Assembly: GCF_004341885.1 (NCBI RefSeq)
Contig: NZ_SLVX01000009.1
Span: 62,001-126,000 of the forward strand
Length of the DNA stretch: 64,000 nt
Source of the DNA: Shinella granuli
GTDB lineage: Bacteria > Pseudomonadota > Alphaproteobacteria > Rhizobiales > Rhizobiaceae
Direction of reading: 5' to 3'
Under the pieces are notes generated by a model. That model searched no databases. It was not told the origin of the DNA and worked only from the letters and a program-made list of their open reading frames with translations. A program made the position numbers and the translations under genes. Below are positions 32,942 through 41,620 of the stretch, one piece after another. Position 1 is the stretch's first letter, and every line of letters starts with the position of its first letter.

Positions 32942-33266
32942 CGCTCACGCTTTCCATGCGCGCGATCAGCGCGGGGTCGAGCGGATCGCAGGGCCGGCCG
33001 GCGAGGCGCTCGGCGGCCGGCCAGAGATGGCCGAGGTCTTCGATCATCTCGCTCTTGCCGGTGCGCGTCGCCAGCACGAAGGACGAGCCCTGCCAGTCGG
33101 AAAGGCTCATGCCGAAAGCGGCCAGAACGCGGTTGACCGCGACAACCCGGCGGGCGCGCTCGCGCCGCCGGTCGAGGCGCTCGACGTTGCGCGTGAAGAC
33201 GCCGGGCCGTGCGGCGGCATCCGTCCAGTGCTGATCTCCGCCGATGACGCCGCATAGGGAGCACAT
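32934..33266 (-). CDS. Small CxxC protein coupled to COG0523 GTPase
   Basis: The 110-residue protein begins 'MCSLCGVIGGDQHW', giving a CxxC pair at residues 2 and 5 and a nearby His, a possible metal site. The rest is a charged helix ('RNVERLDRRRERARRVVAVN') and an alpha/beta-like tail with 'SSFVLATRTGKSEMIEDLGHLW'. I cannot assign it to a named family with certainty. The gene overlaps cobW-like 31865-32941 by eight bases and has an AAAGGA ribosome site, so it is likely translated. It may hand a metal ion to or from the GTPase; that is inference. Confidence 0.75.
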   Translation of the reverse strand: MCSLCGVIGGDQHWTDAAARPGVFTRNVERLDRRRERARRVVAVNRVLAAFGMSLSDWQGSSFVLATRTGKSEMIEDLGHLWPAAERLAGRPCDPLDPALIARMESVSDG

Positions 33267-33297
33267 GGGGTGGTTCCTTTCTTCCTTGGATGCGGCG

Positions 33298-33350
33298 CCC
33301 CCTCAAAGGGAGGGAGATGGGATGGGACTGTTTCGCCCATCTCCAACATC
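33298..33350. repeat. Copy of intergenic palindromic repeat element
   Basis: This stretch resembles 42809-42865: a Cys-rich 'ccccctcaa' start, then a hairpin whose arms are GGAGATGGG (33313-33321) and CCCATCTCC (33336-33344). In the other copy the arms are GGAGATTGG and CCAATCTCC, a compensatory change. It lies in the 108-base gap between the deacetylase-like gene and the small CxxC gene, inside the predicted operon, and could cause mRNA processing or partial termination. Confidence 0.6.
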
Positions 33351-33374
33351 GCTCTTGGATCAGGGATCCCGCCC

Positions 33375-34256
33375 CTATTTCTTCCGCGGAAACCGCCGCG
33401 CAAAATCATCCGCGATCTCGTCCATCGTCACGAATTTCACGCCCGGATGCCTGATCATATGCGCATAAAGCCGCTCCAGCATCATCAGCACCTGCGGCCG
33501 GCCGGCGACGTCGGGGTGGATGGTGATCGGGAAGACGGCATAGTCCATCTCGCGGTAGACCCAGTCGAATTGGTCGCGCCACATCTCCTCCAGATGCCGC
33601 GGATTGACGAAGCCGTGGCTGTTCGGCGATTTCTTGATGAACATCATCGGCGGCAGGTCGTCGAGATACCAGGAGGCCGGGATCTCGATGAGGTCGGTCT
33701 CATGCCCACGCTTCAGCGGCACCATCCAGTCCGACGGCTTCTTCGAATAGTCGATCTTGGTCCAGCTGTCGCCGACGCGCACGTAATAGGGTGTGAAGTC
33801 GTTGTGCATCAGCGAGTGGTCGTACTTGATGCCCCGCTCCAAAAGCAGCTCGTTGGTGACGTTGGAGAACTCCCACCACGGCGCGACGTAGCCGGTCGGC
33901 CGCTTGCCCGAGAGTTTCGAGACCAGCTCGATGCTCTTGTCGAGCACCTCCGTCTCCTGCTCGCGCGTCATGGCGATGGGGTTCTCATGGGTATAGCCAT
34001 GGATGCCGATCTCGTGGCCGGCCTCGGCAACGGCCTGCATCTGCTCGGGAAAGGTCTCGATCGAGTGGCCGGGGATGAACCATGTCGTCCTGACGCCGAA
34101 CCGCTCGAAGAGCTTGAGGAGGCGCAGGCTGCCGACCTCGCCGGCGAAGATGCCGCGCGAGATGTCATCCGGCGAATCCTCGCCGCCATAGGAGCCGATC
34201 CATCCGGCCACCGCATCGACGTCGACGCCGAAACTGCACAAAATCTCTTTTGCCAT
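33375..34256 (-). CDS. Polysaccharide-deacetylase-fold hydrolase (PuuE/imidase-like)
   Basis: The 293-residue NodB-fold protein has the metal ligands of the family: '[13 protein letters not shown]' (Asp12, Asp14) and '[10 protein letters not shown]' (His86, His90). Further blocks are '[15 protein letters not shown]', '[10 protein letters not shown]' and '[13 protein letters not shown]'. The last, and the gene context, resemble the cytoplasmic branch that includes PuuE-type allantoinases and zinc-dependent cyclic imidases rather than secreted chitin or peptidoglycan deacetylases; there is no signal peptide. ATG 34256 follows AAGGAGAT. Ring-opening of a cyclic imide or ureide, followed by the downstream amidase, is proposed but not shown. 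Confidence 0.83.
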   Translation of the reverse strand: MAKEILCSFGVDVDAVAGWIGSYGGEDSPDDISRGIFAGEVGSLRLLKLFERFGVRTTWFIPGHSIETFPEQMQAVAEAGHEIGIHGYTHENPIAMTREQETEVLDKSIELVSKLSGKRPTGYVAPWWEFSNVTNELLLERGIKYDHSLMHNDFTPYYVRVGDSWTKIDYSKKPSDWMVPLKRGHETDLIEIPASWYLDDLPPMMFIKKSPNSHGFVNPRHLEEMWRDQFDWVYREMDYAVFPITIHPDVAGRPQVLMMLERLYAHMIRHPGVKFVTMDEIADDFARRFPRKK

Positions 34257-34286
34257 TTTGTATCTCCTTGGTTCCCTCAAAAAGGA

Positions 34287-35381
34287 TCAATGGGCCGGGA
34301 TGACCGTCGCCTCGGCGGGGTTCCAGCTCAAAAGAACGGGGGTTCCGGCCGGGAACGCGCCCGGGCGGTACTTGTCGACATGGGCTTCGAGCGCGACGGC
34401 CCGCCCGTCCTGAAGCCGCGCCGTCAGATGCGCGATATGGCCGACGACCTCCGAGCGCTCGATGCGGGCGTCCACCCGGTTCTTCGCGCCGGACAGCGTC
34501 CCCTCGCCCGCCGCATGCAGCTCGATCGCCTCGGCCGGCACGACGAGATTGACGCGGCCCTTCTCGGCGAGCGCGCCGTTGGCGCGGCCGGAAAGCGTGC
34601 CGATGCCCGTCGTCACCACCACGTCCTCGCCCTCGCTGCCCGCGACCTCGCCCGAAAGCACGGTGTTGCGGCCGATGAACTGCGCGACGAAGGGCGTGTT
34701 CGGGCGGGTATAGAGCTGGTGCGGCGGGCTCACCTGCTCGACGCGGCCCTGGTTCATCACCACGATGCGGTCGGAGAGCGCCAGCGCTTCCGACTGGGCA
34801 TGCGTGACGAAGATGAAGGTGACGCCGAGGCTCTTCTGCAAGAGCTTCAGTTCGTTCTGGATGGCCTTGCGCAGATTGGCGTCGAGCGCGCCGAGCGGCT
34901 CGTCGAGCAGCAGGATATCCGGCTCGACGACGAGGCCGCGGGCGAGCGCGATGCGCTGGCGCTGGCCGCCGGAGAGTTTCTCCGGCTTGCGCTCGGCGAT
35001 GTCCTGAAGGCCGAGCGTCGCAAGGATGCGGTCGACCTTCGCCTCGCGCTCGCCCTTGGGAACACCCTTGACCTCCAGCCCGTAGCCGACATTGCGGCGC
35101 ACGCTCATATGCGGGAAGAGCGCGTAGTTCTGGAAGATCATCGATGTCGGGCGGCGCTGCGGCGGCACGTCGTTCATGCGCTCGCCGCGGATCAGCATGT
35201 CGCCGGAGGAAATGCCCTCGAAGCCGGCGATCATGCGCAGCGTCGTCGTCTTGCCGCAGCCGGACGGGCCGAGGAAGGCGATGAACTCGCCCTTGCGGAC
35301 GGACAGGTTGAAGTCGATGACGGCGGGCGTGCCATTGTCATAGACCTTGCCGACATTGTTGAGTTCGAGGTCGAACAGCAT
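34287..35381 (-). CDS. Polyamine-type ABC transporter ATP-binding protein (PotA-like)
   Basis: The 364-residue protein has Walker A 'GPSGCGKTT' (residues 38-46), Q-loop 'MIFQNYALFPHMSV', signature 'KLSGGQRQRIALARGLV', Walker B 'ILLLDEPLGALDAN', an intact H-loop 'VTHAQSEALALSD', and a C-terminal TOBE domain ('VVPAEAIELHAAGE' onward). ATG 35381 lies about 11 bases after GGAGA. It is the second ATPase in an operon with one pair of permeases; the other (40088) lacks the H-loop His. This one is therefore the more likely main energiser. Confidence 0.92.
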   Translation of the reverse strand: MLFDLELNNVGKVYDNGTPAVIDFNLSVRKGEFIAFLGPSGCGKTTTLRMIAGFEGISSGDMLIRGERMNDVPPQRRPTSMIFQNYALFPHMSVRRNVGYGLEVKGVPKGEREAKVDRILATLGLQDIAERKPEKLSGGQRQRIALARGLVVEPDILLLDEPLGALDANLRKAIQNELKLLQKSLGVTFIFVTHAQSEALALSDRIVVMNQGRVEQVSPPHQLYTRPNTPFVAQFIGRNTVLSGEVAGSEGEDVVVTTGIGTLSGRANGALAEKGRVNLVVPAEAIELHAAGEGTLSGAKNRVDARIERSEVVGHIAHLTARLQDGRAVALEAHVDKYRPGAFPAGTPVLLSWNPAEATVIPAH

Positions 35382-35400
35382 CAGGAAAATCTCCGGTCGC

Positions 35401-35427
35401 GGACCGGGGCCACGCGCGCCCCGGTCC
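35401..35427 (-). other. Intra-operon stem-loop behind binding-protein gene
   Basis: A perfect 10-base stem GGACCGGGGC/GCCCCGGTCC with a 7-base loop lies in the 58-base gap between the binding-protein stop (35440) and the ATPase start (35381). It has no T run. The position is the same as for the stem-loops at 7969 and 11856, each directly behind a binding-protein gene. Confidence 0.6.
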
Positions 35428-35439
35428 TTCGTCTTGGGA

Positions 35440-36672
35440 TCAGGCGTTGAGGAACTCGTCCCATTTCTGGATGAGGTGGTCGTATTCGTCCGGCCACTGG
35501 TGCCAGTAGGCGACGTTCTTTGCGCGCTCCTCCAGCGAGCCGCCGTCGCGCAGGTCCCCCTCCTTGATGCCGCGCTCCTCCGCGCCGACCCAGGGCTTGC
35601 CCTCGTACCAGAAGGCGTATTTCTCCGGGGACATGACATCCTTGATGTTGGTGGAGGGCGAATAATAGCCCTGTTCGGAGACAGTGATGCCGGGCTCGCC
35701 CGAGAGCCAGTAGTCGGCATAGGCGATGACGGCGTCGCGGTTGGCCGTGCCGGCGATCATCGAGGGACCGATCGCCCAGCCGCGATAACCTTCCTTCGGC
35801 ACGGCGTACTTGCAGGCCTTGCCCTGCGCCTTGACGGCCATGACGGCCGGCTGCCAGGCGTCGCAGACGACCATCTCGCCCGAGGCCATCAGGTTGACCA
35901 GCTCGCCGAAATCGCCCCAGAGCGCGCGGAACTGGCCTTCCTTCTTCTTGGAGACGAGGAAGGCGGCGGCCTCGTCGATCTCGGCGGCGGTCGGGTTGCC
36001 GGGGTTCTTCACATCCGACAGGCCGAGCGTGTTCATCGCCATGATGGCCTGGCCGAAGGCGATGAGCGGGTCGGTGTTGAGGCCCGACTTGCCCTTCCAC
36101 TTCGCATCGAAGATCGCCGTCCAGGTGTTGGCCTCCTCGTCGGAGAGCACATCCGGATTGTAGCCGATGGAATCGTAGTTGTAGACGGCAGGCACCATGT
36201 TGAGCACGGTCTGGCCCTCGTCCGCCCAGATCTGGCCGACGATCTGCGCGGCACGGTCCCACTTGTCGCTCGCCGTGGTGAAGGTGTCGCGGATATTGGC
36301 CCAGTTCTTCAGCGAGGCGGCCGGGATCGTCTCGACATTGTCGGTCATGACGATGGAGGGCAGGCGCTCGGCGATGATCTCCCAGCAGTCGTAGTCCTTC
36401 GAGCCCGAGAGGATCTTCGTCTGCGCGTCCGGGAAGGTGGCCGCGGTGCCCGAGGTGCCGCCGACGCCGGAGGCCTTCTTGAACTCCTCGAGGATGCGCT
36501 CCTGCACCGTCACGGAAAGGCCGATGGTGCGCAGCTGCTGGCCGGCGAGGTCAGCGGCCTGCGCGAAGGCCATGCGTGAGGAGAGGAACGGCGTGCCGCC
36601 GCCCATCGCCAGCGCCATCACCCCGGCCGAGCGCTTGAGGAGCGAGCGGCGATTGATTTCCGACTTGAACAT
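35440..36672 (-). CDS. Polyamine-type ABC substrate-binding protein, Tat-exported
   Basis: The 410-residue protein starts with a twin-arginine signal ('INRRSLLKRSAGVMALAMGG'), followed by a PotD/PotF-type binding fold: 'QQLRTIGLSVTVQERILEEFKK', 'AVYNYDSIGYNPDVLSDEEANTW', 'GDFGELVNLMASGEMVVCDAWQ' and 'RGWAIGPSMIAGTANRDAVIAYADYWLSG' (shown in part). It should deliver the ligand to permeases 39137 and 38288. ATG 36672 follows GGAGA. It is paralogous to the signal-less protein at 30633. The ligand may be a cyclic amide, imide or polyamine derivative, judged only from neighbours. Confidence 0.9.
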   Translation of the reverse strand: MFKSEINRRSLLKRSAGVMALAMGGGTPFLSSRMAFAQAADLAGQQLRTIGLSVTVQERILEEFKKASGVGGTSGTAATFPDAQTKILSGSKDYDCWEIIAERLPSIVMTDNVETIPAASLKNWANIRDTFTTASDKWDRAAQIVGQIWADEGQTVLNMVPAVYNYDSIGYNPDVLSDEEANTWTAIFDAKWKGKSGLNTDPLIAFGQAIMAMNTLGLSDVKNPGNPTAAEIDEAAAFLVSKKKEGQFRALWGDFGELVNLMASGEMVVCDAWQPAVMAVKAQGKACKYAVPKEGYRGWAIGPSMIAGTANRDAVIAYADYWLSGEPGITVSEQGYYSPSTNIKDVMSPEKYAFWYEGKPWVGAEERGIKEGDLRDGGSLEERAKNVAYWHQWPDEYDHLIQKWDEFLNA

Positions 36673-36700
36673 GTCTCTTCTCCAGTTGTTATCGTTCCCC

Positions 36701-36719
36701 GGAGCCGCCCCGCGGCTCC
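36701..36719. other. Stem-loop between dehydrogenase and binding-protein genes
   Basis: The stem GGAGCCGC/GCGGCTCC with a 3-base loop is followed on the plus strand by TTTTT. The genes here run leftward, so the T tract is on the wrong side for them. A second, imperfect pairing (GCAATTCCGG at 36729 with 36762-36771) sits beside it. The 99-base gap may be a processing point within the operon. Confidence 0.4.
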
Positions 36720-36771
36720 TTTTTGTCTGCAATTCCGGGCGCAAACCGCTGCACATGCTTGCCGGGATTGC

Positions 36772-37539
36772 TCAGTACCGGCCCACCAGGAGGCCGCCAT
36801 CCACGACCAGCACCTGGCCGGTCATGTATCTCGCGCTGTCGGACGCGAGGAACACGGCGACATCGGCGATGTCCTCCCCGGTCCCGAGCCGCCCCATCGG
36901 AATGAACTCCGCCGCCTTCTCCGCCCCCGCGGGCCCGAGCGAGTTCTCCTCCGAGAGAAGCTGCGCGGTGCGGATGTAGCCGGGCGCGATGCCGTTCACC
37001 CGCACGCCGTCGCGCGCCATCTCGACGGCAAGGCCCCGCACCAGGCCGACGACGCCAGATTTGGCCGCCGAATAGTGCACGTGCTCGTCCCAGCCATAGG
37101 CGACGCCCATGATGGAGGAGAGCGCGACGACCGCCCCCGACCGGCGGGCGCGCATGCCGGGCGCGGCGGCCCGCACGAGGCGGAAGATGCCCTTGAGGTC
37201 GATGTCGAAGGTGAGGTCCCACTTCTCGTCGGTGAGGTCGGCCAGCTTCGTGCGGTGCGCGATGCCGGCATTGGCGACGACGACGTCGATGCGGCCGTGC
37301 CGCGCCTCGACATCGGCGACCAGCGCGTCGGTCGCCTCCGTCGAGCGCACGTCATAGAGGTGGAACTCCGCCGCGCCGCCCGCGGCCGAGATCGCCGCCA
37401 CCGTCTCCCGGCCTTCCCTTTCAAGAATGTCGGTGACGACCACATGGTCGCCCAGGGCCGCAAACGCCTTCGCGGTGGCCGCGCCGATGCCGATGCCGGC
37501 CCCTGTGACGATGACGATGCGTTTCGTTTCTTTGGTCAT
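36772..37539 (-). CDS. Short-chain dehydrogenase/reductase (SDR)
   Basis: The 255-residue NAD(P)-dependent SDR has the coenzyme motif 'VTGAGIGIG' (about residues 11-19), 'NAGIAH', catalytic Ser in 'ALSSIMG' and the Tyr-x3-Lys pair in 'HYSAAKSG', and the classical ending 'TGQVLVVDGG'. It oxidises or reduces a hydroxyl/carbonyl compound in the cytoplasm. ATG 37539 has CCGGAGATA upstream; a GTG at 37557 would overlap the preceding stop and is less likely. It is the fifth gene of the 41161-29269 operon, following a second SDR. Confidence 0.9.
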   Translation of the reverse strand: MTKETKRIVIVTGAGIGIGAATAKAFAALGDHVVVTDILEREGRETVAAISAAGGAAEFHLYDVRSTEATDALVADVEARHGRIDVVVANAGIAHRTKLADLTDEKWDLTFDIDLKGIFRLVRAAAPGMRARRSGAVVALSSIMGVAYGWDEHVHYSAAKSGVVGLVRGLAVEMARDGVRVNGIAPGYIRTAQLLSEENSLGPAGAEKAAEFIPMGRLGTGEDIADVAVFLASDSARYMTGQVLVVDGGLLVGRY

Positions 37540-37553
37540 GGATATCTCCGGGT

Positions 37554-38288
37554 TCACAGCATGACGTCGCCGGAATTCGGCCCGAGCGTCTGTCCGACGA
37601 AGAGGCTGGCGGCGGGGGATGCGAGGAAGGCGACGGTCTCGGCCACCTCCTCCGGCTCGCCGAAACGGCCGAGCGGCAGGCCCGCCCGCTTGGCGGCCCG
37701 CCAGTCCTCCGAAAGCTGCATGACGAGCGGCGTGTTGATCGGGCCGGGCGCGACGGCGTTGACGCGCACCCCGCGGGCGGAAACCTCGCGGGCAAGCGCC
37801 TTGGTCATGCCGATGATCGCGGCCTTGGCGCCGGAATAGTGCACGAGCTCGACGCCGCCGATCTGGCCGAGCTGCGAGGCGACGTTGACGATGACGCCCG
37901 CCCCGGCGGAGAGCATCGCCGGCAGCACGGCCCTGGTCATCAGGAACGTGCCGCGCACATGCACGGCGAACATGCGGTCGAAATCGCGGACATCGAGGTT
38001 CTCGAACAACGCCTGATGGGCGATGCCGGCATTGTTGACGAGCAGCGTGACATCGCCATGCGCCGCGACGGCGGCAAGATGGATGGCCGCGACATCCGCC
38101 TCGCCGGAGACATCGCCCGCCACGGCGACGGCCTTGCCGCCCGCCACGCGGATCTCGTCCGCCACCGCCTCGGCGCGCTCGGACGAGAGGTCGTTGACCG
38201 TCACGGCGTAACCGTCCGCCGCGAGCTTCATCGCGATGGCGCGGCCGATGCCGGAGCCTGCGCCGGTGACGAGAGCTGCGCCCGCCAT
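37554..38288 (-). CDS. Short-chain dehydrogenase/reductase (SDR)
   Basis: The 244-residue SDR has 'LVTGAGSGIGRAIA' (NAD(P) site), 'NNAGIAH', the catalytic 'VELVHYSGAKAA' with Tyr-x3-Lys, and ends 'FVGQTLGPNSGDVML'. It is a distinct paralogue of the 36772 enzyme. Its ATG shares one base with the stop of the upstream permease (TGATG), so it is firmly part of the transporter operon. Two linked SDRs suggest successive or stereospecific oxidation of a hydroxylated substrate after import; the substrate is unknown. Confidence 0.9.
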   Translation of the reverse strand: MAGAALVTGAGSGIGRAIAMKLAADGYAVTVNDLSSERAEAVADEIRVAGGKAVAVAGDVSGEADVAAIHLAAVAAHGDVTLLVNNAGIAHQALFENLDVRDFDRMFAVHVRGTFLMTRAVLPAMLSAGAGVIVNVASQLGQIGGVELVHYSGAKAAIIGMTKALAREVSARGVRVNAVAPGPINTPLVMQLSEDWRAAKRAGLPLGRFGEPEEVAETVAFLASPAASLFVGQTLGPNSGDVML

Positions 38289-39133
38289 CACGCCTCCTCC
38301 TGGATCGCCATGCGCTTGGCGCGGCGCACCGACAGGCCCATCAGCACGGCATAGGTGCCGAGCAACGCGAAGGAGAACAGCGTGGTCAGCACGCCAAAGG
38401 CGAAGACGTTCGGATGCACTTCCACCGAGAAGGTGCCGTAGATGGCGAGCGGCAGCGTCAGGTCCCGGCCCGAGGCGAAGAGCGTGCGCGAGAATTCGTC
38501 GTAGGAGAGCGTGAAGGCGAAGAGCATGGCCGAGAGCACGCCGGGGAAGATCAGCGGGAAGGTGATCTTGCGGAAGGTCCGCGCCGGGGTGACGCCGAGC
38601 GACCAGGCGGCTTCCTCCACGCTCGGATCGAAGCGGTTGAAGATCGCCAGCATGACGAGGAAGGCGAAGGGGAAGGTGTAGACGACATGCAGCACGAAGG
38701 CCGTGCCCCACCAGTGGCGGTCGACGCCGAGCGTGTTGGCGACCAGCGCCATGCCGAGGCCGACGAGCACGCCGGGCACCATCATGCCGAGCACGATGAG
38801 ATAGAAGACGACGCCCGAGCCGCGAAACTTCTTGCGGAACGCCTGGGCGGCGGTGACGCCGAGCACGGTCGAGACGATCATCGTCATGACGGCGAGCGCC
38901 AGCGAGCGCACCAGCGCCTGTTCGATCGGCAGCGGCGCGATGCGCGAGGGCGGGGTGAGGCCGAAGAGGTGCTTGTACCAGTAGGTCGACCATTCGATGA
39001 TCGGGAATTGCGGCCCACCTTCCGGCCCGGTCTGGAAGGAGAGGATGGCGAGCACGACGAGCGGGCCGTAAAGGAAGACGATGAACAGCGTCGTATAGAG
39101 GCCGAGGCCGAGCTTGATGCCGGAAGCGTTCAT
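38288..39133 (-). CDS. Polyamine-type ABC permease (PotC-like)
   Basis: The 281-residue membrane protein has six hydrophobic segments and the EAA loop 'FDPSVEEAAWSLGVTPARTFRKITFPLIFPG'. The N-terminus 'LGLYTTLFIVFLYGPLVVLAILSF' is typical of PotC/YdcV permeases. ATG 39133 follows AAGGAG. It starts three bases after the PotB-like stop and makes the second half of the channel with that protein. Confidence 0.92.
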   Translation of the reverse strand: MNASGIKLGLGLYTTLFIVFLYGPLVVLAILSFQTGPEGGPQFPIIEWSTYWYKHLFGLTPPSRIAPLPIEQALVRSLALAVMTMIVSTVLGVTAAQAFRKKFRGSGVVFYLIVLGMMVPGVLVGLGMALVANTLGVDRHWWGTAFVLHVVYTFPFAFLVMLAIFNRFDPSVEEAAWSLGVTPARTFRKITFPLIFPGVLSAMLFAFTLSYDEFSRTLFASGRDLTLPLAIYGTFSVEVHPNVFAFGVLTTLFSFALLGTYAVLMGLSVRRAKRMAIQEEA

Positions 39134-39136
39134 GGC

Positions 39137-40042
39137 TCAGAGCTCCTTCCTGAGATCGACGACCCTGAGCAGCGCGGCGACGACCGCGCCCATCAGGATG
39201 GTCAGCACCACGCCGGCGACCGCGGCGAAGGCCCATTTCAGCGACCCTACCTGGGTGACGATGATGTTGCCGAGGAGGTTGACCTTACGGCCGGACAGCG
39301 CGGCCGAGGTGGCGAATTCGCCGAGCACCATCACGGAGACGAAGATCGCGCCCACCACCACGCCCGGCATGGAGAGCGGCAGGATGATGGTTCTGAAGAT
39401 CCGCCAGAAGCTCGCCCCGAGATCCTGCGCCGCCTCGATGACGGAAGGGTCGATGCGGCCGAGCATGAAGGCGATCGGCCCGACCATGAAGACGCAATAG
39501 ATCTGCGTCATGCCGATGATGACGGAGAGTTCGGAGAACAGCAGCACCTCGATCGGCTGGGTGACGATGCCGAGCTTCATCAGGATCATGTTGATCGCGC
39601 CCTCCTTGCCGAGCATCGGCCGCCAGGCGAGCACGCGGATGAGGAAGGAGGTCCAGAACGGGATGACGCAGAGCACCAGGAGTGCGGTCGAGAGCGTCTT
39701 GTTCTTGACGAAGAGCCCGACGAAGAGCGCCGCCGGATAACCGACGAGGAGGGTGGAGACGAGCACGATCAGCCAGATGCGGACCGTCGTCCAGAGCGCG
39801 CCGAGATAGGTGTCGGAGGAGAAGAAGGTGATCCAGCTCTTCAGCGTCAGCGTCGGCTCGATCTTGAAGGTGGTCTGCGTCCAGAAGGAGACGTAGACCA
39901 TCATCAGGATGGGCGCGACGAGGAAGAGCAGCATCCACAGGACGCCGGGGGCGAGCAGCCAATAGGTGCGGTCCGGCTGCCTGCGGGTGGAAGGCGCCGC
40001 CGTTTCGACGGGCGTGTCATGGCTGGTGGCGGCCATCGTCAT
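39137..40042 (-). CDS. Polyamine-type ABC permease (PotB-like)
   Basis: The 301-residue membrane protein has 'WLLAPGVLWMLLFLVAPILMMVYVSF' at its first membrane segment and the EAA loop 'IDPSVIEAAQDLGASFWRIFRTIILPLSMPG'. ATG 40042 has GGAGAATGAGAG upstream; ATG 40036 is an alternative two codons in. It follows the ATPase gene by 45 bases and pairs with the downstream PotC-like permease. Confidence 0.92.
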   Translation of the reverse strand: MTMAATSHDTPVETAAPSTRRQPDRTYWLLAPGVLWMLLFLVAPILMMVYVSFWTQTTFKIEPTLTLKSWITFFSSDTYLGALWTTVRIWLIVLVSTLLVGYPAALFVGLFVKNKTLSTALLVLCVIPFWTSFLIRVLAWRPMLGKEGAINMILMKLGIVTQPIEVLLFSELSVIIGMTQIYCVFMVGPIAFMLGRIDPSVIEAAQDLGASFWRIFRTIILPLSMPGVVVGAIFVSVMVLGEFATSAALSGRKVNLLGNIIVTQVGSLKWAFAAVAGVVLTILMGAVVAALLRVVDLRKEL

Positions 40043-40087
40043 CTCTCATTCTCCGGGTGGACAGGGGCGGGACCGGCGACGGGGTTC

Positions 40088-41161
40088 TCAAACGAAGACA
40101 AGGGCGTCCTCCCGTTTCCAGACGAGGGCGTAGCGGGCCTTCTCCTCGAAGGCCTCGGGCGCGGCATGGCTGAGATGCGTCTCCACCTCGAAGACGCGGC
40201 CGTCGTCGAGCGTGAAGAAGGAGTTGATCGCCGCGCCGGAATACTCGCTGGCGACGAAGCTCGCCTCGATGCGCACCTCGTCGCCAGCGGCCGCCGCATC
40301 TCTCGGGCGGATCGCAACACGGTCGTAGCGGATGGCGTAGGCCGGCCTGCCGGATGCCTGGCGCACGCCGCCGAGCGCCAGGCGGCCGACGGGGCTCTCG
40401 AAGACATTGCCCGAGACCGCGCCGGAAAAGATGTTGTAGCAATTGAGGAAACGCGCGACGTCGGCGGAGGCCGGGCGGCTGTAGAGCGTGCCGGCATCCG
40501 TCGCTTGCGCGATGCGGCCGCGATCGAGCACCAGCACGGTGTCGCCCATGGCGAGCGCCTCGGTCTCCGAACCGGTGACGTGGAGGAAGGTGACGCCGCA
40601 GCGCTCGCGGATGGTGCGGAGCTCCCCGCGCATGCGCGTGCGCAGGTTGGCGTCGAGCGCGCCGAGCGGCTCGTCGAGCAGCACCATGCTCGGCTCCGTC
40701 ACCAGCGTGCGGGCGAGCGCCACGCGCTGCTTCTGGCCGCCGGAGATCTGCGTGACGGCGCGGTCTTCGAGGCCCGTGAGCCCGACGAGGCCGATCATGT
40801 CGCGCACCCGGGCGGTGACGGCCTTCGCGTCCGTCACCGGGGCGACGGCGCGGTTCTCGAGGCCGAAGGCGATGTTCTGCGCGACGCTCAGATGCGGAAA
40901 GAGCGCGAAATTCTGGAAGACGAAGCCGATGCCGCGCTCATGCGGCGGCACGCCGTCGATGCGCCTGCCGGCAAAGAGGATCTCCCCGCCGTCCGGCTGC
41001 TCGAAGCCGGCGATGACGCGCAACAGCGTCGTCTTGCCCGAGCCCGACGGCCCGAGCAGCGAGACATAGGAATTGTCCATGAGCGCCGCATCGACGCCCG
41101 CAAGCGCCGGCACGCCGGCAAAGGCCTTGTGCACATTCTTCAATTGGAGGACGGCTGACAC
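40088..41161 (-). CDS. Polyamine-type ABC ATPase lacking the H-loop histidine
   Basis: The 357-residue protein has Walker A 'GPSGSGKTT' (residues 37-45), Q-loop 'FVFQNFALFPHLSV', a signature '[17 protein letters not shown]' and Walker B 'MVLLDEPLGALDAN', then a TOBE-like C-terminus. The switch region, normally VTHDxxEA, reads 'HVTGSETEALAMGD': Gly197 (codon 40573-40571) stands where the catalytic His should be. The intact paralogue in this operon (34287) has His there. The start is uncertain: GTG 41161 was chosen; no ATG is well placed. It is the first gene of the operon. Reduced or asymmetric ATPase activity, perhaps in a heterodimer with the 34287 protein, is inferred. Confidence 0.85.
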   Translation of the reverse strand: MSAVLQLKNVHKAFAGVPALAGVDAALMDNSYVSLLGPSGSGKTTLLRVIAGFEQPDGGEILFAGRRIDGVPPHERGIGFVFQNFALFPHLSVAQNIAFGLENRAVAPVTDAKAVTARVRDMIGLVGLTGLEDRAVTQISGGQKQRVALARTLVTEPSMVLLDEPLGALDANLRTRMRGELRTIRERCGVTFLHVTGSETEALAMGDTVLVLDRGRIAQATDAGTLYSRPASADVARFLNCYNIFSGAVSGNVFESPVGRLALGGVRQASGRPAYAIRYDRVAIRPRDAAAAGDEVRIEASFVASEYSGAAINSFFTLDDGRVFEVETHLSHAAPEAFEEKARYALVWKREDALVFV

Positions 41162-41354
41162 CTCTGTTCCCACCAGTTCCGGCCAGGACCTTCGGCGCAC
41201 GGGGCTCCGCATCCCCGGGCGCGAAGAGGCCGTCGGAGAGGGCAAGAGGCTCCCGTTCGCGCATCGGTCAGATGCGCGGCGCAGCGTCGATCCTGAGCAT
41301 TTCGTTTTGTTCCACTGTCGACGCCTCTTCCGGGCGTCTTGTTGTCAAAACCAT

Positions 41355-41379
41355 GGCATAAATGATTTTTGTATTCAAT
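41355..41379. promoter_or_regulatory. GntR-type operator candidate 1 (proximal to ABC operon)
   Basis: GGCATAAATGATT (41355-41367) is followed by TTGTATTCAAT (41369-41379). The TTG-N4-CAA core is the kind of short dyad bound by FadR-subfamily GntR proteins. The same composite occurs inverted at 41621-41644. Operator role is inferred. Confidence 0.55.
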
Positions 41380-41620
41380 AGACTTTTTAGAAATTTCTAT
41401 CGCGGGGCCGTTCCGGCATTTTGCTCATGAATTTCCGGCTGCGGAGACGTCGTCCTCGCACCAAGGCTTTCCACGTCTTCTGGCGAATTTCCGCGCATTA
41501 TGCGCAAAGTTCACCGCTTTCGCCTATAAATTCGGCGACCGAACCGCCATGGTGGCGCGACCAGCGATAGCGCGCCGTCATCTTTCGTGCTCGAAGAACT
41601 GCCGAGGCTATCTTCAAATT

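Noticed and set aside
38414-41158. Very long plus-strand open frame (over 900 codons) opposite the permease and ATPase genes
   Set aside because: It is antisense to several well-conserved transporter genes and has the Asp/Glu/Arg/His-rich composition of GC-rich shadow frames.
41320-41338. Terminator or attenuator in the leader of the ABC operon
   Set aside because: Only a six-base stem and a broken T run on the strand opposite to the operon.
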